Positions 1-7,448 of a stretch of 64,000 bases of DNA are shown here, one piece after another. Below the pieces are notes generated by a model. That model had not been told where the DNA came from. It saw nothing but the letters and a program-made list of their open reading frames with translations, and did not search any database. Made by a program: the position numbers and the translations under genes. This stretch comes from Leucobacter chromiisoli (lineage in GTDB: Bacteria; Actinomycetota; Actinomycetes; Actinomycetales; Microbacteriaceae), in assembly GCF_016522505.1 (NCBI RefSeq), contig NZ_JAEHOH010000014.1:62001-126000 (forward strand). Direction: 5' to 3'. The stretch's first letter is position 1. The number at the start of each line of letters is the position of its first letter.

Positions 1-417
1 GTCCACGTGCCCCTCGGTGCTCTCGCGATGGCGGAGACGCTCGGCCAGCTCGCGGCGGATCGCCCGCAGCGCCTGCGGCGGGCGGCGCTCGGCTGCGAGC
101 GCCGCCGCCTCCGATTCGATCGCGATGCGCGCTTCGATGACGGCCGCGATCCCGGCCCGTCGCAGCACGGCGTCCCAGTCGTCGACGACCTCCAGCGCCG
201 TGACGAAGACGCCCGCACCCTGCCGCGACTCGAGCACTCCCCTGCCCGAGAGCTGCCTGATCGCCTCCCGAACGGTCGACCTGCCGACCCCGAGCTGGGG
301 GCCGAGGGTGGTCTCGCCCGGCAGTCGAGCCCCGAGGGGCCACTCTCCGGATCGGATGCGCTCGAGCAGGGCGTCCGCCGCCCGATCCGCGAGCGATGCG
401 CGCTGCACCTCGACCAT
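1..417 (-). CDS. FadR-type GntR transcriptional regulator (partial, runs off left edge)
   Basis: The 139 visible residues start at ATG 417 (reverse strand) and stay open to the window edge, so the C-terminus is missing. Residues 5-73 form a GntR winged helix-turn-helix with the typical [20 protein letters not shown] core followed by a wing ending GAGVFV. Residues from about 85 on ([20 protein letters not shown]) look like the start of the all-helical FCD ligand domain, so this is the FadR/FCD subfamily. Such proteins repress or activate carbon-metabolism genes in response to small acids; the ligand cannot be told here. It is divergent from leuA, but nothing shows that it controls leuA. Confidence 0.9.
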   Translation of the reverse strand, partial: MVEVQRASLADRAADALLERIRSGEWPLGARLPGETTLGPQLGVGRSTVREAIRQLSGRGVLESRQGAGVFVTALEVVDDWDAVLRRAGIAAVIEARIAIESEAAALAAERRPPQALRAIRRELAERLRHRESTEGHVD

Positions 418-455
418 CTCGTCTCCCACCTGTCTACTTGTCTGCGGAGTTGTGA

Positions 456-461
456 TAGATT
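456..461 (+). promoter_or_regulatory. -10 element (TAGATT) of leaderless leuA leader transcript
   Basis: TAGATT ends six bases before the GTG of the leader peptide at 468, the same spacing seen before many start codons in this window. No strong -35 is visible. The geometry predicts that transcription begins at or next to the leader peptide start codon. Confidence 0.5.
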
Positions 462-467
462 CTATCC

Positions 468-515
468 GTGTTCATCGCGCATCTCCTTCTTCTTCGCAGC
501 CACGGCGGGGCCTAG
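468..515 (+). CDS. leuA leader peptide (leucine attenuator)
   Basis: This is a 15-codon reading frame starting at GTG and encoding [15 protein letters not shown]. It has four consecutive leucine codons (CTC CTT CTT CTT) and a stop at 513-515. The stop codon lies in the loop of the following hairpin (500-537), whose 5' arm begins within the peptide. Leader peptides of this kind have been predicted upstream of leuA in Actinobacteria, where stalling at Leu codons signals leucine shortage. There is no clear ribosome binding site, but a -10 element six bases upstream suggests leaderless translation. The short length and the Leu run are seen directly; the attenuation role is inferred. Confidence 0.75.
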   Translation: MFIAHLLLLRSHGGA

Positions 516-537
516 CACGATCGGCTCCCCGCCGTGG
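500..537 (+). terminator. Attenuator hairpin between leader peptide and leuA
   Basis: Perfect 11-bp inverted repeat: CCACGGCGGGG at 500-510 and its complement at 527-537, with a 16-base loop that contains the leader peptide stop codon. No U-run follows, so it may act by pausing or by an alternative fold rather than as a classical intrinsic terminator. A ribosome stalled on the Leu codons at 483-494 would sit just 5' of the first arm. Confidence 0.6.
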
Positions 538-585
538 AGCCCATCGCTGTGCCGGTCGTCTCATCGCTGCACCCGAAGGAACGTC

Positions 586-2436
586 ATGACCGACACGGTT
601 TTCCCCACGCTCTCCACTCCCGCGGGATCGATACCCGCCCGCGCTCCCCGCTGGAACCGGCAGCGGCGCTCGCAGATGCCCTCCCACCGGTATCTCGACG
701 CGCACACCCGCGTCGAGATCCCCCTCGTCGAGCGCGACTGGCCGACGAAGCGGCTGTCGGAGGCGCCTCTCTGGGTGCCCGTCGACCTGCGCGACGGCAA
801 CCAGGCGCTGGCGGAGCCGATGGATCCGGCCCGCAAGCGCCGCTTCTTCGAGCTGATGGTCGCGATGGGGTACAAGGAGATCGAGGTCGGCTACCCCTCG
901 GCCTCCCGGACCGACTACGACTTCGTGCGCCTCATCGCCGACTCCGATCTCGCGCCCGAGGACGTCACGATCGTCGTGTTCACGCCCGCGCGCCGCGACC
1001 TCATCGAACGCACCGTCGCGTCGATCGACGGGATCGCGAACCCCGTGGTCGTCCACATGTACACCGCGACCGCGCCGACCTGGCGGGAGACCGTGCTCGG
1101 GCGCGGACGCGCCGACCTGAAGGAGCTGATCCTCGCCGGGGGCCGGGACGTGCTGGATCTCGCGGGCGGTCTGCCGAACGTGCGATTCGAGTTCAGCCCC
1201 GAGGTGTTCAACCTCACCGAGCCCGACTACGCGCTCGAGGTCTGCGACGCGATGACGGAGCTCTGGGACGCGCGCCCCGAGCGCCCCGTGATCCTGAACC
1301 TGCCCGCGACGGTCGAGATCGCCACCCCGAACGTCTACGCCGACCAGATCGAGTACATGCACAAGCACCTCGCCAGGCGGGACGGCGTGATCCTCTCGGT
1401 GCACCCCCACAACGACCGCGGCACCGGCATCGCGTGCGCCGAGCTCGCCGTGCTGGCGGGAGCTCAGCGCGTCGAGGGCTGCATCTTCGGCAACGGGGAG
1501 CGCACCGGCAACGTCGACATCGCGACGCTGGCCCTCAACCTGCATGCCCAGGGCATCGATCCGATGATCGACTTCTCCGACATCGACGAGATCCGCCGAA
1601 CGGTCGAGCACTGCAACCGCGCCGAGGTGCACAGCCGCCACCCCTACGTCGGCGACCTCGTGCACACCGCGTTCAGCGGCACCCACCAGGATGCGATCAA
1701 GAAGGGATTCGCCGAGCACCGGGCCCGCGCGGCGCGCCTCGGCCTGCCCGAGCAGGAGACGGAGTGGCGGGTGCCGTACCTGCCGATCGATCCGGCCGAC
1801 ATCGGCCGCAGCTACGACGCCGTGATCAGGGTCAACTCGCAGTCGGGAAAGGGCGGCATCGCCTACCTGCTCCAGACGGAGTACGGGATCGAACTCCCGC
1901 GCCGGGTGCAGATCGACCTCGCCCGCCACGTGCAGACGCACACCGACGCCCACGGGCGCGAGGTCACCGCCGCTGAGCTGTGGGAGATCTTCCAGCATGC
2001 CTACCTCGCGCCGGACGCCGAAGCCGAGGTGCGGCTGACCGACTATGAGGCCGCCGGCGCCGCCGCGGGCGCCGGAGAGCGCAGCGGCACCCGGATCGCG
2101 CTGAACGTGCGGGGCGAGGAGCACGTCACCACCCACGAGGACGTCGGCCCCGTGGACGCGCTCGCTCGCGCCCTCGTCGAGCACGGGATCGGGATCGAGA
2201 TCCTCGGCCTGCACCAGACAGGCATCGCCTCCGGCAGCGGCAGCCGGGCACTCGCCCTCGTCGAGTACCGCCGCACCGACGACGGCGGCATCGCCTGGGC
2301 AGCGGGCCTCGCGGACTCCGCCATCACGGCAAGCCTGGACGCGGTCATCGGCGCAGCGAACCGCGTCGGCGCGGCGCACCGGATCGGCCTCGGGAACCGG
2401 ATCACCGAGAGAACGGCGCCCATCTCCTGCGCCTGA
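586..2436 (+). CDS. leuA: 2-isopropylmalate synthase LeuA
   Basis: Catalyses the first committed step of leucine synthesis, condensing acetyl-CoA with 2-oxoisovalerate to give 2-isopropylmalate. The 616-residue product is the long actinobacterial type. The TIM barrel carries the DLRDGNQAL catalytic motif near residues 67-75, the metal-binding HPHNDRGTG near 273-281 and GNGERTGN just after. The C-terminal part from about 490 on is the regulatory domain ([20 protein letters not shown]) that senses leucine in this family. The ATG at 586 is chosen because AGGA lies 5 bases upstream; the frame is open further upstream but that stretch is the leader region. It is preceded by a leucine-rich leader peptide and hairpin and followed by a terminator at 2493. 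Confidence 0.97.
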   Translation: MTDTVFPTLSTPAGSIPARAPRWNRQRRSQMPSHRYLDAHTRVEIPLVERDWPTKRLSEAPLWVPVDLRDGNQALAEPMDPARKRRFFELMVAMGYKEIEVGYPSASRTDYDFVRLIADSDLAPEDVTIVVFTPARRDLIERTVASIDGIANPVVVHMYTATAPTWRETVLGRGRADLKELILAGGRDVLDLAGGLPNVRFEFSPEVFNLTEPDYALEVCDAMTELWDARPERPVILNLPATVEIATPNVYADQIEYMHKHLARRDGVILSVHPHNDRGTGIACAELAVLAGAQRVEGCIFGNGERTGNVDIATLALNLHAQGIDPMIDFSDIDEIRRTVEHCNRAEVHSRHPYVGDLVHTAFSGTHQDAIKKGFAEHRARAARLGLPEQETEWRVPYLPIDPADIGRSYDAVIRVNSQSGKGGIAYLLQTEYGIELPRRVQIDLARHVQTHTDAHGREVTAAELWEIFQHAYLAPDAEAEVRLTDYEAAGAAAGAGERSGTRIALNVRGEEHVTTHEDVGPVDALARALVEHGIGIEILGLHQTGIASGSGSRALALVEYRRTDDGGIAWAAGLADSAITASLDAVIGAANRVGAAHRIGLGNRITERTAPISCA

Positions 2437-2492
2437 AACGAGGGTCCGCATAGCGCACCGGTGCCCGCGCGCGCAAGCACCTATCCGGCCGT

Positions 2493-2520
2493 GTTCCCGC
2501 CCCCGAGACTGGGCGGGAAC
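2493..2520 (+). terminator. Terminator-like hairpin after leuA
   Basis: Perfect 10-bp GC-rich inverted repeat (GTTCCCGCCC at 2493-2502, complement at 2511-2520) with an 8-base loop, 57 bases after the leuA stop. No T-run follows, which is common for high-GC actinobacterial terminators. Confidence 0.6.
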
Positions 2521-2580
2521 AAGGACCACCCAGCGCGAGCGGAGCACTTCGGCCGTTCACGACCTCGAAGGAGCAGTATC

Positions 2581-2994
2581 GTGAAAAACTCACCCAACCG
2601 ACTCGTCGGCGTCATCTTCGGAGCGGTCTACCTCTTGGTGGGCGTGCTCGGCTTCACCGTCACGAGCGGAGTCGACTTCATCGCGACCGAGGGCGGCCTG
2701 CTCCTCGGCGTCTTCGAGGTGAACCCCCTCCACAACGTCGCGCACCTCCTCATCGGAGCCGCGCTGCTGATCGGCGGCCTCGTCGGCGTGAGCGCGGCGA
2801 AGGGCGTGAACGGCGTCGTCGGAGCCGCGTACCTGCTCCTCGGCATCCTCGGCTTCTTCATCGCCGATACCGCGGCGAACATCCTCGCCCTCAACACCGC
2901 CGACCACATCCTCCACCTCGGGAGCGCGCTCATCCTGCTCGGCGTGGCCCTGGGCGCGGACAAGACGCGAGCGACCGCCCGGCCCGTCGTGTGA
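2581..2994 (+). CDS. DUF4383 family membrane protein
   Basis: A 137-residue integral membrane protein with four predicted helices. The sequence resembles the DUF4383 family: an N-terminal NRLVGVIFGAVYLLVGVLGF, then a short HNVAHLLIGAAL helix, and a closing DHILHLGSALILLG helix. The function of the family is unknown; members are common in Actinobacteria. GTG 2581 is chosen because AAGGAG lies 7 bases upstream. The stop overlaps the ATG of the next membrane gene by one base, so the two are probably cotranslated. Confidence 0.85.
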   Translation: MKNSPNRLVGVIFGAVYLLVGVLGFTVTSGVDFIATEGGLLLGVFEVNPLHNVAHLLIGAALLIGGLVGVSAAKGVNGVVGAAYLLLGILGFFIADTAANILALNTADHILHLGSALILLGVALGADKTRATARPVV

Positions 2995-3467
2995 TGATCG
3001 GTCAGCTCTGGTCCGCCCTCGCGGCCATCGGCTCGGGTCTCATCCTGATGGCGGTGGCTGCGGGGGCGGATCCGCGCGTGGCGATCCCGCTCATCATCGC
3101 GGCGGCGGCGGAGCTCGCGTGGGGCGTGCTCACGATGCGCGCGGGGCGGGTGATCGCCCCGCGCACCGCGCTGATCGCCTGCGGGATCGTGCTCGCCGCC
3201 GCCACCGCGCTGCTCTTCACGCGTACTATCGGGCTCGTGCCCTTCGTCGCCCTGCTGACGCTGCACTGGATCACGGCCGTGTTCGCGGCCCTGCGGCTGC
3301 GCCGCGGCTCTCGGCGAAGCAGTCCGGCGCCCCGGTCGGGCGCCTTCGTGCTGACGCTCACGGTGCAGGCCATGCTCGTCGCCGCCATCACCACTCCGGC
3401 GCTGGCCCAGACCGAGCCCGGCGCGTCGGCCGTTCCTCACGGCACTCTGCACGACGGCCACCACTAG
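2994..3467 (+). CDS. Small polytopic membrane protein, function unknown
   Basis: 157 residues with about four hydrophobic segments (roughly 7-25, 30-48, 57-75, 80-100) and a more polar basic stretch (LRLRRGSRRSS), followed by one further hydrophobic segment and a His-rich tail ending HDGHH. The ATG overlaps the DUF4383 stop codon (TGATG), indicating translational coupling. I do not recognise a named family. The His-rich tail might bind metal, but that is only a guess. Confidence 0.7.
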   Translation: MIGQLWSALAAIGSGLILMAVAAGADPRVAIPLIIAAAAELAWGVLTMRAGRVIAPRTALIACGIVLAAATALLFTRTIGLVPFVALLTLHWITAVFAALRLRRGSRRSSPAPRSGAFVLTLTVQAMLVAAITTPALAQTEPGASAVPHGTLHDGHH

Positions 3468-3508
3468 CCGCACGAGCCACTGCGGGCCGCCCTCACCGGC
3501 GCTCGACG

Positions 3509-3628
3509 AGGACGATCTGGCAGTGGATCGTCGGCATCTGCATCGGGCTCCCGGGCCTCGGATTCCTGCTGTTCGGCGCGCTCAACTTCTTCACGCACAT
3601 CGGCCCCATCATCAACACCATGGGCTGA
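3509..3628 (+). other. Possible tiny membrane protein or gene remnant without a normal start codon
   Basis: In this frame the DNA encodes a convincing single transmembrane helix (TIWQWIVGICIGLPGLGFLL, then FGALNFFTHIGPIINTMG) ending at TGA 3626-3628. No ATG, GTG or TTG is found in frame close upstream. Either a rare start codon (ACG or ATC around 3512-3515) is used, the gene has lost its start, or it is read after a frameshift. It follows two membrane protein genes on the same strand. Confidence 0.35.
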
Positions 3629-3740
3629 GCACGCGGATCGGCGAGGCGGTCGCTCGAGCGTCGTCCTCGTCTCGTGACTTCTCCGCACTTGTGGGCTATG
3701 GTCGGAATCTGGCCCCAGCTTTCGCATGAAGGGAGTTGAG

Positions 3741-3866
3741 ATGTCAGGCAAGGAACGCGGCTACAAGTCCGCGAAGAAGCCCGCGAAAATGTCGCTGAAG
3801 GAGAAGCGCGCGGCGAAGCGGGAGAAGGCAGAAGCCGAGAGCACGCTGCTGAACAGGCGCTCCTAG
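3741..3866 (+). CDS. Small lysine-rich protein (41 aa)
   Basis: Encodes 41 residues, MSGKERGYKSAKKPAKMSLK followed by a charged KEKRAAKREKAEAES helix. GAAGGGAG precedes the ATG at a usable spacing. The very basic, low-complexity composition suggests an RNA- or DNA-associated small protein. Short proteins of this style occur in Microbacteriaceae genomes, but I know of no assigned function. Confidence 0.65.
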   Translation: MSGKERGYKSAKKPAKMSLKEKRAAKREKAEAESTLLNRRS

Positions 3867-4168
3867 CCGCCGAGCGGGTGCGGTTCTCCATGCTCGCGCT
3901 GCTGCGACGCTCGTGACTCGGGCGAAGCGCGAGACGCCCGACGGGAGAACGAGTGAGGCCCCGGTCAGAACCCGCTTCTGATCGGGGCCTCTCGCCAGAA
4001 GGGCAGAACGTGGGCGACGTCGGTCTCTCGAGTCCCTGGCCCCGTCGCCACCCCCAGGTGCTCGTGCTCGAAGCATTTGGCAAGCCCTGAGCGAGGCGAG
4101 CGAGGCATCTCCTGCCCGAGCGCATGACACCGCGCTGCCGCGAATGACGGGCGGCCCAGAGTAAGGGT
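3867..4168. other. Gene-free stretch
   Basis: About 300 bases with no convincing coding frame. It holds a strong hairpin at 3955-3991. The sequence from about 4000 on is less codon-like and lower in GC than its neighbours. It separates the 41-residue gene from the reverse-strand orphan protein at 4169-4462. Confidence 0.5.
3955..3991. terminator. Long GC-rich hairpin, probable terminator
   Basis: A 16-bp stem (GAGGCCCCGGTCAGAA at 3955-3970 against 3976-3991) with one G-T wobble position and a 5-base loop. It lies between converging genes, so it may serve either strand. Confidence 0.65.
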
Positions 4169-4462
4169 TCACCAGGGGTGTCTGAACGCGAAGCGCCCGT
4201 CGATGAATACGTCGATATACGAGGCGCCCCCGTCGACGAGCTGCTGAGCGATGAATCTCACCGACACCATGTGCTTCTCATTCACGCCGACCTCGAAGTC
4301 GAACACGTTCGGCATCACGATTCCCATGTTGCCGCCGCTGTCGATCATCAGCGCACCGTTGGCCTCGATGGTCACCCGGTTGCGAAAGCCAGCTATGCGC
4401 ACCGTGATCTCATAGCGCTCCAGCTCGCCGACATGGAACGCGAATGCTGCAGGCATAGCCAT
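4169..4462 (-). CDS. Orphan hypothetical protein (97 aa)
   Basis: A 97-residue protein beginning MAMPAAFAFHVGELERYEIT, rich in alternating hydrophobic and charged residues, as in a small all-beta fold (VTIEANGALMIDSGGN, MVSVRFIAQQL). It has no signal peptide or membrane helix. I do not recognise the family. A second ATG two codons in (4456) is also possible. It sits in a gene-poor stretch next to the 3' end of tRNA-Pro, a usual place for horizontally acquired DNA, and its codon use looks less GC-biased than that of the neighbours. Confidence 0.6.
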   Translation of the reverse strand: MAMPAAFAFHVGELERYEITVRIAGFRNRVTIEANGALMIDSGGNMGIVMPNVFDFEVGVNEKHMVSVRFIAQQLVDGGASYIDVFIDGRFAFRHPW

Positions 4463-4767
4463 TACTCAACCACATCTCTTTCGAGATCCCCCACCTCCCG
4501 CGCCCGGCGGGGATGCGGCAGCCGGCCTCCAACCGAGTAGAAAACAGTCGCATCGGCATTGGGACGCCTCTGAGACGCTGTACACGTACTCGGAGTCGTG
4601 GGCCGACAGGGCTGATGAGGTCGCCGCGAAGACGGAGAAGCGCCGAAGGAGGCGGTGAGAAGGTCGGCCGAAGCAGGGGCAGAAGGAAGCCCTCGCAGCA
4701 ACTGCGTGATTTCTCACGTGCTCTGCATGCGCCCCGCGGCCGATCTCGGGTCGATCCGGAACAACAG
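4463..4767. other. Gene-poor stretch with a possible C-terminal gene remnant
   Basis: No complete gene is visible. On the forward strand, 4563-4658 reads as a plausible protein end (ASETLYTYSESWADRADEVA, then AKTEKRRRRR and a stop) without any start, as expected for a decayed gene. Together with the flanking orphan gene this looks like a residue of a former insertion beside tRNA-Pro. Confidence 0.35.
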
Positions 4768-4809
4768 AGCCCCGGAACTTCCGCATGATTCTGCGGTAGT
4801 TCCGGGGCT
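4768..4809 (-). terminator. Terminator of tRNA-Pro
   Basis: Inverted repeat of 12 bp (AGCCCCGGAACT at 4768-4779 against 4798-4809) with an inner 5-bp extension (CCGCA/TGCGG). It starts 3 bases beyond the 3' CCA end of the reverse-strand tRNA gene. Confidence 0.8.
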
Positions 4810-4812
4810 TTC

Positions 4813-4889
4813 TGGTCGGGATGACAGGATTTGAACCTGCGACCCCGTCGTCCCGAACGACGTGCGCTACCAAGCTGCGCCACATCCCG
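4813..4889 (-). tRNA. tRNA-Pro (anticodon CGG), CCA encoded
   Basis: Reverse strand gives a 77-nt cloverleaf: acceptor CGGGATG pairing with CATCCCG, D arm GCGCAGCTTGGTAGCGC, anticodon arm CGTCG-TTCGGGA-CGACG with CGG in the loop, and T arm with GGTTCAAATCC. CCA is encoded at the 3' end (4813-4815). Confidence 0.95.
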
Positions 4890-5052
4890 ATTGCGCCTGA
4901 GCGCAAGGAATACTCTAGCGGGTTCTCGGCGAAACGCGAAAACGAGGCGCCGGGTCCGCAGAAGCGGTCGATCTCAGCGGAAACGGTCGATCTTCCCAGC
5001 GGCGTCGTTCCGGGCGGGGAGAAGCGCACGGCACCTGTGGAAGAATCGACGG

Positions 5053-5814
5053 GTGGCCCAGATCCCTCACCTCATCGCGTTCGATCTCGACGACACGCTC
5101 GCTCCCTCGAAATCCCCGCTCGACCCCCGCATGGCGTCGGTCTTCGCCCGCCTGCTCGACACCACGACGGTCGCGGTGATCTCGGGCGGCAACTTCGAGC
5201 AGTTCGAGACCCAGCTGATCCGCGGCCTGCAGGGCGTCGCGGAGGATCGGCTGGAGCACCTCCACCTGCTGCCCACCTGCGGCACCCGCTACGAGCGCCG
5301 GCGCGACGGCGCCTGGCAGACGGTCTACCGCGAGAACCTCACCGAGGCCGAGCGCGAGGCGGCGTTCACGGCCCTGCGGGAGGAGGCGACGCGGCTCGGT
5401 CTCTGGGAGTCCGAGCCGTGGGGCGAGATCCTGGAGGATCGCGGGTCGCAGGTGACCTTCTCGGCGCTCGGGCAGCGTGCGCCGGTCTCCGCGAAGCACG
5501 CATGGGATCCCGATGGCGCGAAGAAGAACGCGCTGCGGGCAGCCGTCGCGTCGCGGCTGCCGCACCTCGAGGTGCGCAGCGGAGGCTCGACGTCGGTCGA
5601 CATCACCCGCACCGGGATCGACAAGGCGTACGGCATGCGAAAGCTCGCGGAGCACACGGGCATCGCACTCGACGACATGCTGTTCGTCGGAGATCGCCTC
5701 GACCCCGACGGCAACGACTACCCCGTGAAGGCGATCGGCGTGCCCTGTCGCGCCGTCACCGGCTGGGAAGACACGGCCGACTTCCTCGAGGCACTGCTCG
5801 CGGGCCGCGCGTAA
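5053..5814 (+). CDS. HAD-IIB family hydrolase (sugar phosphatase/phosphomannomutase-like)
   Basis: A 253-residue haloacid dehalogenase-type phosphatase. Motif I is IAFDLDDTLAPSK near residues 7-19 (nucleophile Asp). A Ser in AVISGGN marks motif II, and Lys in RTGIDKAYG plus FVGDRLDPDGND form motifs III and IV. The cap placement and the final GNDYPVKAIG fit the Cof/IIB class, close to bacterial phosphomannomutase-like and mannosyl-3-phosphoglycerate phosphatase-like members. The true substrate is unknown. GTG 5053 is chosen because it starts just before motif I and lies 6 bases after an AAGAAT -10-like element, suggesting a leaderless mRNA. Confidence 0.85.
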   Translation: MAQIPHLIAFDLDDTLAPSKSPLDPRMASVFARLLDTTTVAVISGGNFEQFETQLIRGLQGVAEDRLEHLHLLPTCGTRYERRRDGAWQTVYRENLTEAEREAAFTALREEATRLGLWESEPWGEILEDRGSQVTFSALGQRAPVSAKHAWDPDGAKKNALRAAVASRLPHLEVRSGGSTSVDITRTGIDKAYGMRKLAEHTGIALDDMLFVGDRLDPDGNDYPVKAIGVPCRAVTGWEDTADFLEALLAGRA

Positions 5815-5886
5815 GGGCGGTCACGGCGCGGATCCGGTGGCGCGTTCGCGTATGTCGGGATCGCCTCGCAGCCCCGACCAGGCGGG

Positions 5887-7395
5887 TTACGCCTCGACGG
5901 CGACCGGTTTGAGAGCCGACGTCAGCCCGAGCACCTCGCCGGTCTCGGCGAGCGTCGCCGCCGCCGCGACCGGGTCGTGGTTCACGCCTGCGGTTCCGAG
6001 CGCGGGCACCTGAGCCGCGAACTCGCCCTTCCACCGGGATTCGAACTGCTCCGGGAAGCAGCGCTGCAGCACGCCGAGCATGGCGTGCACGGCCGTCGAC
6101 GCCCCGGGAGAGGCCCCGAGCAGGCCGGCGATCGATCCCTCGGCTCCCGTGATGACCTCCGTGCCGAACTGCAGCACGCCGCCCTTCTTCGGATCCTTCT
6201 TCATGACCTGCACGCGCTGGCCCGCGGTGATCATCTTCCAGTCGGCGGTGCGCGCGGTCGGCATGTACTCGCGCAGTGCCCCCATCTGCTTCTCGCGACT
6301 CGCCAGCACCTCTCCCAGCAGGTATTTCTCGAGCGAGAACTCGGTGAGGCCGACCTTGAGCATCGGCCCGAGGTTGTGGGGGCGGATCGAGCCCGGCAGA
6401 TCCCACCAGGAGCCCTTCTTGAGGAAGTTGGGGCTGAACCCGGCGTACGGGCCGAAGAGCAGGCTCTCCTTGCCGTTCACGATGCGGGTGTCGAGGTGCG
6501 GCACCGACATGGGCGGCGCCCCGACGGCCGCTTTGCCGTACACCTTGGCGCGGTGCAGTTTGACGATCTCGGGGTTGTCGCACTTCAGGAACTTGCCGCT
6601 GATGGGGAATCCGCCGAAGCCCCGGATCTCGGGGATGCCGGAGGACTGCAGCAGCGAGAGCGCTCCGCCGCCCGCGCCGACGAAGACGAACCGGGCGTTG
6701 ACCATGCCGGTTCCATAGCCCGAGCGGTTGCGCGCGTAGACGTCCCAGGTGCCGTCCTCGCGACGGCGCAGCTTCTTCACTTGGGTGCCGAGGCGCAGTC
6801 GCGCGCCGTTCTCGACGAGGTGCCCGATGAGCCGCCTCGTGATCGCGCCGAAGTCGACGTCGGTGCCGCTGAGCGAGCGGGTGGCCGCGAAGACCTCGTC
6901 CTTGCTGCGGCGGTCGACGAGCAGCGGCGTCCACTCGGCGATCTGCGCGGGATCGTCGCTGAACTCCATGTCGGAGAAGAGCGGCTGCTGCTTGAGGATC
7001 TCGTAGCGGCGGCGCAGGTAGTCGACGTTCGCCTCGCCCCGCACGAAGGTCATGTGGGGAGTCGCGTTGATGAAGCCTGACGGCTCGCCCAGGACCCCCT
7101 GCTTCACGAGCGAGGACCACCACTGCCGGGAGAGCTGGAACTGCTCGTTGATGGAGATCGCCTTGTCGGCGGAGAGGCTGCCGTCGGCCCCCTCCGGCAT
7201 GTAGTTGAGCTCGCAGAGGGCCGCGTGGCCGGTGCCCGCGTTGTTCCACGCGTTGCTGCTCTCGGTCGCGACCGCGGAGCGCGACTCGAATATCTCGATC
7301 GACCAGTCGGGCTGCACCTGCTTGATCAGGGTGCCGAGGGTGGCGCTCATCACGCCGCCACCGATGAGGACGACGTCTACCGTGTTGTTACTCAC
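5887..7395 (-). CDS. mqo: Malate:quinone oxidoreductase
   Basis: Membrane-associated FAD enzyme that oxidises malate to oxaloacetate and feeds electrons to menaquinone. The 502-residue length is usual for Mqo. The N-terminal dinucleotide-binding motif is VLIGGGVMSATLGTLIKQ, followed by ESSNAWNNAGTGHAALCELN, characteristic of the family. The C-terminal region has AEGSIAGLLGASPGASTAV. GTG 7395 is selected; a TAGACT -10 element ends 8 bases upstream, again pointing to a leaderless or nearly leaderless transcript. Confidence 0.97.
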   Translation of the reverse strand: MSNNTVDVVLIGGGVMSATLGTLIKQVQPDWSIEIFESRSAVATESSNAWNNAGTGHAALCELNYMPEGADGSLSADKAISINEQFQLSRQWWSSLVKQGVLGEPSGFINATPHMTFVRGEANVDYLRRRYEILKQQPLFSDMEFSDDPAQIAEWTPLLVDRRSKDEVFAATRSLSGTDVDFGAITRRLIGHLVENGARLRLGTQVKKLRRREDGTWDVYARNRSGYGTGMVNARFVFVGAGGGALSLLQSSGIPEIRGFGGFPISGKFLKCDNPEIVKLHRAKVYGKAAVGAPPMSVPHLDTRIVNGKESLLFGPYAGFSPNFLKKGSWWDLPGSIRPHNLGPMLKVGLTEFSLEKYLLGEVLASREKQMGALREYMPTARTADWKMITAGQRVQVMKKDPKKGGVLQFGTEVITGAEGSIAGLLGASPGASTAVHAMLGVLQRCFPEQFESRWKGEFAAQVPALGTAGVNHDPVAAAATLAETGEVLGLTSALKPVAVEA

Positions 7396-7448
7396 GGTCT
7401 CCGAGTCTACCCCCGCGGCGAACCTCGGGGGACCGCCTGCTCGGAGGC

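Noticed and set aside
433-460. GntR operator in front of leuA (TGTCTACTTGTCT direct repeat)
   Set aside because: It is suggestive of a FadR-type half-site pair but not palindromic enough to call, and it may belong to the divergent regulator only.
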